64,000 nt of DNA from AAA164-E04 sp964342825 (lineage in GTDB: Bacteria; Verrucomicrobiota; Verrucomicrobiia; Limisphaerales; AAA164-E04): the NCBI GenBank assembly GCA_964342825.1, contig CAYFHO010000006.1, positions 62,001 through 126,000 on the forward strand, in the 5' to 3' direction. Below the pieces are notes generated by a model, which had not been told where the DNA came from, ran no database searches, and saw nothing but the letters and a program-made list of their open reading frames with translations. Below, piece after piece: positions 1 to 8,423 of the stretch. Each line of letters begins with the position of its first letter. The stretch's first letter is position 1. The position numbers and the translations under genes were made by a program.

Positions 1-50
1 AGATAAAGTATTTAGTCAATCTGATGCTCCAATACATGAACCACACAGGC

Positions 51-1121
51 TCACGCTTCCTTTCGGTCTCCTTCAAAAACCGATGAGTCACTGTTAAAAT
101 CCCCTACCGGATTCAAAGACTCCAATGTCTCAGCAGCTTTGGATTTAATGAAGGATTCGCAACTGGAAATCTCCTTTTGTCGTTGAGAGAGGTAATCCTG
201 GGCAATCGACTGCAGGTGGTCAATGTTATAGACATACACATTCTCAATTTCATTGATTTCTGGGTCGATGTCCCTTGGAACTGCAATGTCGATTAATAAG
301 AGAGGACGAGACTGCCGCGGTCGAACCAGTCGTTCCACCCTGGCCCTGTCCAGGACATAAGTGGGGGCGGAGGTGCTGCTGATGACAATGTCCAAATCTG
401 TAAATTCAGCTTCCCACTCCTGAAAACGCACCGCTCGCCCCTTCAGGTTTTCAGCCAGAGCCAGAGCACGGTCATGCGAGCGATTGGTCACGGCCACTTC
501 GGAGGCACCCCGAGACAATAGGGATCTTGCGGTTTTCTCACTGGTGTCCCCTGCCCCAATCACCATGACTCGGCGCCCCTTGAGTCCGTCAAAAATTTTG
601 TCCGCCAATTCAACGGCCACTGATCCTACCGAGGTACTGCCACGCTGAATACCTGTGTTGGACCGAATATGTTTGGAAACGTAAAAGGCTTTTTGAAATA
701 TCTTATTCAATTGGCGACCCGTGGACTTCATGGACTGCGCGGAATGATAGGCCTTTTTGAGTTGTCCAAGGATTTCAGTCTCCCCCAGGACAAGGGAATC
801 GAGTCCACTTGCTACCCGATATAAATGTTCAACACTCAATGGATCTGCAAAGCCATAAATCTCCTCATCCACCTGACCGTCATATTTCCTGTTTTTGATC
901 AGGAATTGCTTCAACGCATGGAGTGCTTCCGTTGCGGGAAGTCGGGTCGCAGCGTAAAGTTCAACACGGTTGCAGGTCGAAAGCAGAACACTCTCCTGTA
1001 CCAGCCCGCATTCCGTCAATTGACGCAAGGTCTCGTCCAACTCTGATTCCGCAAACGAGAATCGTTCACGAAATTCCACGGATGAGGAGTGATGACTGAT
1101 TCCTACGACAACGACAGCCAT
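51..1121 (-). CDS. hemA: Glutamyl-tRNA reductase
   Basis: This enzyme reduces glutamyl-tRNA(Glu) to glutamate-1-semialdehyde, the first committed step of C5-pathway tetrapyrrole synthesis in the cytosol. Seen: the N-terminal GISHHSSSVEFRERF block, the catalytic-cysteine motif STCNRVELYA near residue 50, the GLDSLVLGETEILGQ block near 107-121, and a Rossmann NADPH segment VIGAGDTSEKTA near 187. At 356 aa it is shorter than the E. coli enzyme (about 418 aa), and the C-terminal dimerisation region is reduced. The ATG is preceded by GGAGG about ten bases upstream, one of the few good Shine-Dalgarno sites in the window. It lies 67 bp downstream of a CcsA/HemX-like gene on the same strand, so the two are probably co-transcribed. 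Identity is certain. Confidence 0.97.
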   Translation of the reverse strand: MAVVVVGISHHSSSVEFRERFSFAESELDETLRQLTECGLVQESVLLSTCNRVELYAATRLPATEALHALKQFLIKNRKYDGQVDEEIYGFADPLSVEHLYRVASGLDSLVLGETEILGQLKKAYHSAQSMKSTGRQLNKIFQKAFYVSKHIRSNTGIQRGSTSVGSVAVELADKIFDGLKGRRVMVIGAGDTSEKTARSLLSRGASEVAVTNRSHDRALALAENLKGRAVRFQEWEAEFTDLDIVISSTSAPTYVLDRARVERLVRPRQSRPLLLIDIAVPRDIDPEINEIENVYVYNIDHLQSIAQDYLSQRQKEISSCESFIKSKAAETLESLNPVGDFNSDSSVFEGDRKEA

Positions 1122-1188
1122 TAGACATTACCCTCCTCTCCAGGATCTACAAAGGCTCTCAGGTCCATATGCTGGGCTCCATTTCTCA

Positions 1189-2001
1189 TCAATGCAGATC
1201 CGACATGAGGTTGGTGCCGGAGAAGGTCAAAATTAAAAATACGAAACCCGAGATAAGGCACCAGGCCAAACCCTTGCCACCAAAACGCCATTTCCATCTG
1301 GCTAGAACGATTGTTGAATAAGCAGCCCAAACGAGCATCGACCAAAGAATCTTGGCATCCTTGTAAAAGACCACCCCTTCCTTGCCCTTGACCAGCAATG
1401 GAGCCAGCGAAAGACCAATCGTCAACAAAACAAGACTGCTCACCACGAGTTTCCCGGCCACACTTTCCAAACGCTGAATGGGAGGAAGAACCGAGAGAAT
1501 GGCAGAAATTTTATGCTTTTTAAGATTACGTTCCTGCATCAAATACATGCAAGAGGCCACCGCACAAAGCCCGAAGCCAGCATAGCTGATCAAAATAAGG
1601 ACGGCATGCAGGCTGACAAAACCGTTTTTGGTGATTTCCGCATCGGGATCATGATGATCCAATCCAGGCATGAGGGCATAAATGCCCAGAAACACAAAAA
1701 TTGGAGAAGCAAACGCACCCAGGGACCTGATTTTTGGCCAAAGTCCTAGAATCAGATAGGCTCCCACCGCTGCCCAGTTTACGAACATGGTGGCTTCGAA
1801 CAGATTATTGACAGGACAACGGTTGAAGGAAAATCCCCTCATGAACATCGCGACGGTGTGCATCATGAAACCTCCCAACAGGAGTACATAATTCACCCGA
1901 TCGTCCTTGCGAAAACCCTTTCGCCACAAGAACACCGAATAGACAAGGCTCACTCCGTACATCAGAGTAGCGCAAAAAAACCATTGGCGATCCGTCAACA
2001 T
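1189..2001 (-). CDS. CcsA/HemX-family cytochrome assembly-like membrane protein
   Basis: A 270-aa polytopic membrane protein with about eight hydrophobic segments. The family includes CcsA/CcmC (heme handling in cytochrome c maturation) and HemX/YpjD, which is often encoded next to hemA. Seen: an NLFEAT segment near residue 66, as in CcsA-type proteins, KDAKILWSMLVWAAYS near 216, and a C-terminal SGTNLMSDLH resembling the GVNLLxxLHSY ending of the family. The tryptophan-rich WWD heme-binding motif of true CcsA is not visible, so a HemX-like role fits better. It sits directly upstream of hemA on the same strand. The family is clear. Whether it serves cytochrome c assembly or controls HemA level cannot be decided from sequence. 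Confidence 0.82.
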   Translation of the reverse strand: MLTDRQWFFCATLMYGVSLVYSVFLWRKGFRKDDRVNYVLLLGGFMMHTVAMFMRGFSFNRCPVNNLFEATMFVNWAAVGAYLILGLWPKIRSLGAFASPIFVFLGIYALMPGLDHHDPDAEITKNGFVSLHAVLILISYAGFGLCAVASCMYLMQERNLKKHKISAILSVLPPIQRLESVAGKLVVSSLVLLTIGLSLAPLLVKGKEGVVFYKDAKILWSMLVWAAYSTIVLARWKWRFGGKGLAWCLISGFVFLILTFSGTNLMSDLH

Positions 2002-2125
2002 GAATCAATTGCACGGCATCATGGAGGATTAAAGATGAAATTGGCAAGTCAATGAGTACCGAGGAAAGAAAGGAAACTGCGAGTGCATGCAAGGTTACGC
2101 AAGGCCGACTGACACAAATACAACC

Positions 2126-2156
2126 TTTAACGCATTTATGACAAACACCTTATAAT
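2126..2156 (+). promoter_or_regulatory. Candidate sigma-70 promoter for a small ORF
   Basis: A perfect TATAAT lies at 2151-2156, with a weak TTTAAC at 2126-2131 as possible -35 (spacer 19, longer than ideal). It points rightwards into a region whose only plus-strand coding candidate is the 26-codon ORF starting at 2189. The next annotated genes on both sides are on the minus strand. Transcription from here is inferred only from the hexamer match. Confidence 0.4.
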
Positions 2157-2188
2157 ACAGATCCCCATACACTTATCGAGACTCCTCT

Positions 2189-2269
2189 ATGATGCAGTCC
2201 AATGCAAAAAATCAGAATGAACAGCTGAATCTAAGCGAGATGTTTGAAGTCGTTCCAATTATCTCCTGA
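2189..2269 (+). CDS. Candidate 26-residue peptide
   Basis: ATG ATG opens a 26-codon frame ending in TGA at 2267-2269. The peptide starts MMQSNAKNQNEQLNLSEM and ends FEVVPIIS: a polar Asn/Gln-rich first half and a short hydrophobic end. No cysteine, no signal peptide and no family recognised. The start lies 33 bp downstream of a consensus TATAAT. No Shine-Dalgarno is visible, but most genes here lack one. A frame this short can occur by chance, so the main support is the promoter pointing at nothing else. It could instead mark a small RNA. Confidence 0.25.
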   Translation: MMQSNAKNQNEQLNLSEMFEVVPIIS

Positions 2270-2288
2270 CACCCAGGTCATTCATTCA

Positions 2289-3335
2289 TCAAGAATGATG
2301 TCCTGTAGGGGAAGGTCCACCCAGGATGCGGACACGAACAGGTGAGTTTCCGTTAGCACCAAGCACAAGTGAGTCGTCATTCTCCAAAAAAGACCGCTTA
2401 ACATAGCCTAAACCCTGGACACCCCCGTCAGAGTCAGGCAATCGCGCTAAGCTGGTGACAAATCCGGCATCCTTCCCGTCGGCTGTTAGATCGGGAGTTT
2501 CACTTGTCAAATTTTTAGAATCAAAGGCAAGACGACACAGTGATTTGTTCACTTTACCCACTGTACGAATACGAGAGATGACTTCCTGTCCAATATAGCA
2601 GCCCTTTCGAAAGCTGATGGTGGAATCTGTCAAACCCGTTTCCTGAACCAGATGATCAGGAGTCATATCAATTCCCATTTTAGGAATACCGGCAGAGATC
2701 CGAGCCATTTCAGAGGCTTCTTGACCAATCAAAGATCCGCCAAGACCATCAACGGCGCTATTCAGATTGGAGTAGATAACATCATATATCGATACAGGAA
2801 CGAATAAATCAAATCCAAGTGACCCAAACCTGGGGCGTCGACAGACATAAATGGATTCCTCGCCATGGAGGGTTTCCTGAAAATGCCAGTTTTCCAATGG
2901 CAGGGATAATTCAGGAAACACCCCGATAAGAACCTTTTCACTTTCGGGTCCCTGCACGCTTAACATCGAGTAGAATTCGGAAGGATCAATGAGGTCTACA
3001 TCCTCGGACACCAAGTGATGTTCAAGTCTTTGAGTGATCGTCTCGGAATATCCTTTTTCAAAATCGAGCAGAATCTCGTCTTTCAAGATATAGACATTCA
3101 GGTCGGATTGAATTTTCCCCTTGGCATCCACCAGGGCTGCGAATGCCCCCTGCCCCTGGTTGAGAGATTTGATATCCTGAGTGATTTGCCCGTGCAAAAA
3201 GGAGACGCGGTCCTCGCCAGTCAGACAAATTCGACCGCGCTCACTTGTTTCCAACAAACCGCAAGTGTTTTGAAGGTTGTGATATTCACGAATCGATTGC
3301 TCAGACGGTTCAAGTATCCAGTGCTTTGGTGGCAT
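2289..3335 (-). CDS. ygfZ: YgfZ/GcvT-like folate-binding protein
   Basis: A 348-aa protein of the YgfZ family, which supports assembly or repair of iron-sulfur clusters in certain enzymes using tetrahydrofolate. Seen: the family signature KGCYIGQE at residues 244-251, whose cysteine is the functional residue, and the N-terminal GcvT-like fold segment FLHGQITQDI near 47-56. The family is distinguished from true GcvT (aminomethyltransferase) by this signature. The ATG at 3335 was chosen because conserved sequence starts within 30 residues. It stands alone, 85 bp from the cobalamin adenosyltransferase gene upstream, which is on the same strand. Fe-S clients in the window include QueE, ArsS and NifJ. 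Confidence 0.9.
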   Translation of the reverse strand: MPPKHWILEPSEQSIREYHNLQNTCGLLETSERGRICLTGEDRVSFLHGQITQDIKSLNQGQGAFAALVDAKGKIQSDLNVYILKDEILLDFEKGYSETITQRLEHHLVSEDVDLIDPSEFYSMLSVQGPESEKVLIGVFPELSLPLENWHFQETLHGEESIYVCRRPRFGSLGFDLFVPVSIYDVIYSNLNSAVDGLGGSLIGQEASEMARISAGIPKMGIDMTPDHLVQETGLTDSTISFRKGCYIGQEVISRIRTVGKVNKSLCRLAFDSKNLTSETPDLTADGKDAGFVTSLARLPDSDGGVQGLGYVKRSFLENDDSLVLGANGNSPVRVRILGGPSPTGHHS

Positions 3336-3420
3336 AGTTTTAGGAAATCAATATTTTTTAAGGCTCAAAAAATCAAGAACGTGGTAATCGGGGTAGCTCT
3401 GTAAAAATGTAAAAAGAAAG

Positions 3421-3960
3421 TTATTGGTGTTCTGGTGCATCGAGATATCTCGCCTCCAACCAAAGCCAATCACTGAGTCGGTTGAGATAGATGATGATGG
3501 AACTGTTGTGAAGGGGTTCGAGAGTATTTAGACCACACACTTTTCTTTCAGCACGACGACATACGACCCGTGCCCAGTCTGCCAGGGAACCCGATTCAGA
3601 TCCACCAGGCAAACACCAGTCATTAAAGGGCCCAAGCAGAGATTCCAGTTCTTGTATACGAACCTCGATTTCGGCAATTTGATCACCGGTAATCCTGCCA
3701 TAGCCTCCTTTCTCATACTTTGCTACGGATTCACTTGGGGTGGAAATCTCTCCCATCAAACCGACTAAATGCCTTTGAATCGTCAGAACCCATTCCTTCA
3801 GCTTTTCTGGGGTTTTGTGATGACCGCGAAGAAGCCCCAAGGCAGCACTGAACTCGTCCACGGCCCCATACGCGTCAACACGAGGATCATGCTTGGTCAC
3901 CTCATGATTGAACATCAGTCGGGTGTTCCCCGCATCACCTGTCTTTGTAACAATACTCAT
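3421..3960 (-). CDS. PduO-type ATP:cob(I)alamin adenosyltransferase
   Basis: Transfers adenosyl from ATP to cob(I)alamin to make coenzyme B12. Seen in 179 aa: the N-terminal TKTGDAGNTRLMF and DPRVDAYGAVDEFSAALG blocks that form the ATP site, a VVCRRAERKV helix, and the C-terminal YLNRLSDWLWLEAR block. All are diagnostic of the PduO/CobO-2 trimeric fold. The usual TGDxGxT reads TGDAGNT, which is acceptable. Length is normal. No adenosylcobalamin-dependent enzyme is in the window, so its client (for example methylmalonyl-CoA mutase or class II ribonucleotide reductase) must be elsewhere. It presumably shares a transcript with the ygfZ-like gene downstream. Confidence 0.93.
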   Translation of the reverse strand: MSIVTKTGDAGNTRLMFNHEVTKHDPRVDAYGAVDEFSAALGLLRGHHKTPEKLKEWVLTIQRHLVGLMGEISTPSESVAKYEKGGYGRITGDQIAEIEVRIQELESLLGPFNDWCLPGGSESGSLADWARVVCRRAERKVCGLNTLEPLHNSSIIIYLNRLSDWLWLEARYLDAPEHQ

Positions 3961-4077
3961 GAAGCCCCCAAGCTACCGCATGAAAGCCTTACTGCAAGGG
4001 CTTGTCCTCAAAAACATTCAATACAGAGGTTCATTTCATGCTATGGTCAGAAGTGTGAACCTCAATGTGAATGCCAC

Positions 4078-6084
4078 TTACTGGGTGAACTGAATCACCA
4101 AATCGTCACCGAGAATGGAAACATCCTCCACGGAAAAGGTATTCACCAGCCCGGTTGGAACATTGATCTTGAAAAACTGCATGTCTTCGGCAGCTGGAAC
4201 GGTGATTCTTCCATCTTCTATCACAGCACCTGAAACAGGTTCGTAAACGCCGTCTAAGGTGGAAGAGGCAGTCAGACTGATGGCGGCTTGCGGCGCCTCA
4301 TCGTCGATAGCTGGTGTCAACAAGATGTAATTCAGAGCCGTGGTGTCATTGACACGATTTTCACGTTCACTCCCGATGGTCAATCTTAAGGTACGTGTTC
4401 CTTCAAGCGAAAGTTTTACACGGTTTCCGTCACCATCTCTCAGTGCGACAAATCGGTAATTAAATTTCATTCCCATGTTGGGAAGCGTAAAAGTCCCGAG
4501 GCGCTGGGTCGTTTGATCGGGATTAGAGGGCTCACTGGTAACTTCGTCCAGGTAGATTTCCTGGGTCGCTCGGCCTGCGGCTCTCAAGTAAACATTGTAT
4601 TCCCCGGCAGGAAAGTCTCGTGTGTAATTCATCCATTCACCACCTTCGGTGTCTGTCACCTGATATTCAGGCAACTCGAGATCAGAATAGATGCTGCGGA
4701 TCACATCGTTCACTGCTGGATCGGGTCCACTGAACTCTTCAGCACTACCTGTTTCAGAGGATCCCGCTTGGGTCCTGACAGGATCAAAAGCTCGAAATGC
4801 GGCCACATCTTCAGGACCAGGGCTGGATTCGTAATCAAAGAAATCAACCTCAGGAATACCGGATTGATCCAAATAACCATTCTCGGCATTCACCACCTGC
4901 CCCGACTCCCTGACGCCTGAAGGATCCGGCTTGTTGATGAAATTCCCACCATCAAAATTATAATCCTCAACCTCGATCACAAAAGTTTCCTCGGAGGTCA
5001 AAAAGGCCTGATCAAATGTATCGAAAGTCCATTGAGTTTCAGCCACAAAGGCATTGCCGGGTAATCGTATCATGGCGTCATAGACTCTGTTGGATTCCAA
5101 ACCTTCATAATTGCCAATGACCGTTTGATTCTCAACCTGCAGGGAAACCTGACCAGTCACATCCACACCATTTAAAGTCAACTGGACTTCTGGAGCTTCA
5201 GTCGCTCCATCCGGAAGCACGATGGTAAACTGTAAACCATCCTGAGCGGCCTGATATGCAGCCCGATTGGCAGGAGACAAGACTGCCACATAAGGTTGTC
5301 CGGCAAACCCATACCAGGCGGATGAACCCGGAGAAACTGGTTTTTCAGGAGCCGAGTAAAAGTGGTCAAAAGTCGTATCGGCAATACCGAGGTCAGGATC
5401 TGTCTGATCACCTCCACGGTAGAAATTAAAGAGTCCTATCTTACCATTTGAGTAGAGGTCATTCACTCCTGAATAGGTGACAATAGGGGAAGTTAAGTCC
5501 AGATGATCGTAAACCCATCCTCGAAAAGTTTCTCCTTCGGCAGTCATGACAATTCGATAATCGTGACCGGGCTCAAAGCTGATGTCGGCTGCTCCAATAG
5601 TTCCCTGATCAGCTTCACCAGTGACAATGTTGAATTGGATCTGACCCCGCGCTCCAGAGGCTTGTTGTGGATCGTAGTTCATCACGTAGCCGGTCGTTTG
5701 TCCAAGCCCGATATTATCTGCACGAAACAGAAGACCGAAAGCCTGGTTCACTTCATTGTTCCAGTCCATCACATCGACGGCGGCATAGAAATCCGAATAA
5801 ACCTGCGGAAGGCTGCTGAAACTCCTGGCAGGCCCGGCAGCATCCACGGCAGGTGCGGGACTTTGCAACCGGTACCCCAGATTTCCTTCCGAAATTTGGG
5901 GAAAGGTAAAAATCGAACTCGCGCCTACAACGTCCAGTGGACTGAAGCGATCCCACCCCTCGTCGTTGCCATCATCAAACGTATCTTGCTGAATCTGAGC
6001 ATGGGCAAAGAGGGGAATTAAAATGGAGATCAATGCAGGAAAGAGAAATGAAACCGGTCCAGGGGCATTTGTTTTGGATTTCAT
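4078..6084 (-). CDS. Secreted CBM-containing protein
   Basis: A 668-aa exported protein of unknown substrate. Seen: an N-terminal signal peptide (hydrophobic LFPALISILIPLFAHA, cleavage after about residue 29), a concanavalin/LamG-like beta-sandwich at about 35-235, an Ig/fibronectin-like segment at about 260-355, and a CBM6-like region at about 480-600 with GGEWMNYTRDFPAGEYNVYLRA and a later LRLTIGSERE. The last 65 residues (SSTLDGVYEPVSGAVIEDG...FFKINV) match the pattern of a short C-terminal module common in Verrucomicrobiota secreted proteins and also seen at the end of the protein at 45710-49150. No catalytic motif was recognised, so a carbohydrate-binding or surface role is inferred. The gene stands alone, with a divergent promoter region shared with the M20 peptidase. 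Confidence 0.8.
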   Translation of the reverse strand: MKSKTNAPGPVSFLFPALISILIPLFAHAQIQQDTFDDGNDEGWDRFSPLDVVGASSIFTFPQISEGNLGYRLQSPAPAVDAAGPARSFSSLPQVYSDFYAAVDVMDWNNEVNQAFGLLFRADNIGLGQTTGYVMNYDPQQASGARGQIQFNIVTGEADQGTIGAADISFEPGHDYRIVMTAEGETFRGWVYDHLDLTSPIVTYSGVNDLYSNGKIGLFNFYRGGDQTDPDLGIADTTFDHFYSAPEKPVSPGSSAWYGFAGQPYVAVLSPANRAAYQAAQDGLQFTIVLPDGATEAPEVQLTLNGVDVTGQVSLQVENQTVIGNYEGLESNRVYDAMIRLPGNAFVAETQWTFDTFDQAFLTSEETFVIEVEDYNFDGGNFINKPDPSGVRESGQVVNAENGYLDQSGIPEVDFFDYESSPGPEDVAAFRAFDPVRTQAGSSETGSAEEFSGPDPAVNDVIRSIYSDLELPEYQVTDTEGGEWMNYTRDFPAGEYNVYLRAAGRATQEIYLDEVTSEPSNPDQTTQRLGTFTLPNMGMKFNYRFVALRDGDGNRVKLSLEGTRTLRLTIGSERENRVNDTTALNYILLTPAIDDEAPQAAISLTASSTLDGVYEPVSGAVIEDGRITVPAAEDMQFFKINVPTGLVNTFSVEDVSILGDDLVIQFTQ

Positions 6085-6242
6085 AAAGATAGATAACTAA
6101 ACAATTCCAACTGAATACTCAATCCTTATTCAAAGAGAAATCATGCTTTTTCAGAGACCAATTTATTGAAACACGACAATTCACTGCGTGATTTAGGTTT
6201 TTGCGTTGGCATTCACAACAAGCTGCCGGTAAATTGGCTGTT

Positions 6243-7628
6243 ATGACAAAAGCATGTATCCAATACTTGAAGGATCATCACGACGATTTCCTGGATCAAC
6301 TCAAAGATTACCTGACCATCCCCAGCGTTTCGGCGCAATCAGACCATGTCGGCGACATCCAGCGATGTGCCGACTGGTTGGTTGAACACTGCAAAACCAT
6401 CGGTCTCAAAACTCGCAAGGTCAAAACGTCCGGCAATCCAGTGGTGATTGCTAAAACGCCGCGAAAGAGCAGATCAAACAAACCTCATTTCATGGTCTAT
6501 GGTCATTACGATGTTCAGCCTCCTGATCCTTTGAACCTTTGGACGACTTCCCCTTTTGAGCCCCACATCGATGGAGACAAACTGATAGCTCGCGGCTCCA
6601 CAGACAACAAAGGACAACATTTTGTCCACCTCAAGGCTGTAGAATCTTATCTCAAGACGAATACCGAATTACCTTGTGACATCACCTTCATGATCGAAGG
6701 TGAAGAAGAAATCGGGAGTCCCTCATTACCGCCTGCTTTGGAAAAGTTGAAATCAGATCTGGATGTGGATGCCATCGTGGTTTCCGACAATGGTATGCCC
6801 GACCTCAAACATCCAGCGTTAACTTATGGATTAAGAGGAGTGGCCGCATGTGAGGTTCGTCTGATCGGACCCAACCGCGATCTGCATTCCGGAATTTACG
6901 GAGGAGCCGTGGACAATCCGGCCATGGTTTTATGTCAGATGCTGGCACAGCTCAGGGATCGACAAGGGCGAGTTGCGATTCCTGGTTTTTATGACGATGT
7001 TGCGCCTCTCGGTAAACTTGAAAGAGAACAGAGCAAACGTTTTCCTCACAAGGACTCCAAACTGGCGCGCGATTTGGGAGTTCGTGAACTTTTTGGTGAG
7101 CAAAACTTCAACACGGTCGAAAGACGTTCCGGTCGTCCCACTCTGGAAATCAACGGCCTGACTTCCGGGTATCAGGGAGAGGGAAGCAAAACCATTATTC
7201 CAAGCGAGGCTTCTGCAAAAATAACCTGCCGCCTCGTGCCGAATCAAAAGCCAGCAAAAATCCTCAGGCTACTGGAACGACAACTTAAACGACTTTGCCC
7301 TAAAAGTGTTAAACTGATATTTGAGAAAGGTCACTGCGGCACCGCCTACATCACGGCTCCTGACGGCCCCTACGTTTCAGCTGGTTTAAGCGCACTGGAG
7401 GAAGCGTTTCGCAGACCACCTGTCTTGATGAGGGAAGGAGGATCCATTCCAATCGTAACTGATTTCAAACAAATCCTCAAAGCAGACACCCTGCTGTTAG
7501 GGCTCGGGCTTCCAGATGACAATGCGCATTCACCCAACGAAAAGATGAGTTTGACAGCTTTCCGAAAAGGAATGCATATGAGTGCCATCTTGTGGGAAAA
7601 ACTGGCAAAGGCTGCCCATACAAATTGA
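6243..7628 (+). CDS. M20-family dipeptidase
   Basis: A 461-aa cytosolic zinc dipeptidase of the M20F/carnosinase-like group. Seen: zinc-ligand motif YGHYDVQ (H88), bridging RGSTDNKGQ (D121), the catalytic EGEEEIGS glutamates near 152-156, D182 in VVSDNGM, and the C-terminal ligand in NAHSPNEKM near residue 440. The dimerisation lid with LHSGIYGG is also present. I chose the ATG at 6243 over an upstream TTG at 6201 because the family homology begins just after it and no signal peptide is made by the longer form. queE follows after 49 bp on the same strand, so this may head an operon running to rsmA. Confidence 0.92.
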   Translation: MTKACIQYLKDHHDDFLDQLKDYLTIPSVSAQSDHVGDIQRCADWLVEHCKTIGLKTRKVKTSGNPVVIAKTPRKSRSNKPHFMVYGHYDVQPPDPLNLWTTSPFEPHIDGDKLIARGSTDNKGQHFVHLKAVESYLKTNTELPCDITFMIEGEEEIGSPSLPPALEKLKSDLDVDAIVVSDNGMPDLKHPALTYGLRGVAACEVRLIGPNRDLHSGIYGGAVDNPAMVLCQMLAQLRDRQGRVAIPGFYDDVAPLGKLEREQSKRFPHKDSKLARDLGVRELFGEQNFNTVERRSGRPTLEINGLTSGYQGEGSKTIIPSEASAKITCRLVPNQKPAKILRLLERQLKRLCPKSVKLIFEKGHCGTAYITAPDGPYVSAGLSALEEAFRRPPVLMREGGSIPIVTDFKQILKADTLLLGLGLPDDNAHSPNEKMSLTAFRKGMHMSAILWEKLAKAAHTN

Positions 7629-7677
7629 CCTCAAGACTTACCATTCATTGTCTCGGGCATTCAAAGATCCAGGATTC

Positions 7678-8415
7678 ATGAGCAGCAAATTATTGGTGCA
7701 CGAAATCTATCTGAGCATTCAAGGTGAAAGTACCTTCGCGGGTCTTCCATGCATCTTTGTCCGATTGACGGGATGTGACTTGAGGTGTTCTTACTGTGAT
7801 ACGGCCTACGCATTCCAGGGAGGTAAATCGATGGATCTTAACGAGATCATTGATGCCATCAATGATCTCGCAAAACCTTACGTGGGCAAGACCATCAATC
7901 AGCAAACTCTTCCTATCATTGAACTGACCGGTGGTGAGCCCCTCCTGCAGAAGAAATGTCCCGAACTCATGTCCAGGCTATGTGATGAGGGTTACACGGT
8001 TCTGATCGAAACGAGCGGAGCCCACCCTATTGAGCAGCTTGACTCTCGCATCCATAGAATTATGGATATGAAGTGTCCAAGCAGCGGCGAATCACAAAGA
8101 ATGCTGTGGGAAAACATCCAGCACCTTCGGCCGAGCGACGAAATCAAGTGCGTGATCGCAACTCATGAGGATTATGAGTGGTGCAAACAACAGATAATCG
8201 AAAGGGATCTGGCTGAAAAATGTGAGGTCTTGATTTCCTGGTGCGCACCCTTGACCCATTCCCAAATGCATCCGAGTTTGAATCCGGGACCGCCTGAAGA
8301 AGCATCCATTTCCAGACAGGATTTAATCGAGCGCATGATCGAAGATTCCCTTCCTGCACGCTTCCAGGCACAACTCCACAAGATCGTCTGGCCCGCAGAT
8401 GCAGTGGGTGTGTAA
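7678..8415 (+). CDS. queE: 7-carboxy-7-deazaguanine synthase
   Basis: A radical SAM enzyme converting 6-carboxytetrahydropterin to 7-carboxy-7-deazaguanine on the route to queuosine. Seen in 245 aa: the cluster motif C33-x3-C37-x2-C40 inside GCDLRCSYCDTAYAF, the N-terminal EIYLSIQGES block, and ELTGGEPLLQ for SAM binding. The open frame extends upstream into the end of the dipeptidase gene. The ATG at 7678 fits the family start best. It lies 8 bp before the aminotransferase gene. The other queuosine-related gene in the window is gluQ at 29081. No queC or queD is present. Confidence 0.95.
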   Translation: MSSKLLVHEIYLSIQGESTFAGLPCIFVRLTGCDLRCSYCDTAYAFQGGKSMDLNEIIDAINDLAKPYVGKTINQQTLPIIELTGGEPLLQKKCPELMSRLCDEGYTVLIETSGAHPIEQLDSRIHRIMDMKCPSSGESQRMLWENIQHLRPSDEIKCVIATHEDYEWCKQQIIERDLAEKCEVLISWCAPLTHSQMHPSLNPGPPEEASISRQDLIERMIEDSLPARFQAQLHKIVWPADAVGV

Positions 8416-8423
8416 TCCGCAAT

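Noticed and set aside
1121..1345. 74-codon minus-strand frame between hemA and the CcsA-like gene
   Set aside because: It lies mostly within the end of the CcsA-like gene in another frame, and no homology was seen.
3983..4002. AAGCC...GGCTT hairpin between the adenosyltransferase gene and the secreted protein gene
   Set aside because: The stem is short and imperfect with no T-run in the right direction, so I do not call it a terminator.
5503..6021. 172-codon plus-strand frame opposite the secreted CBM-like protein
   Set aside because: It is antisense to the signal peptide and LamG-like region of a well supported gene and has no recognisable feature.
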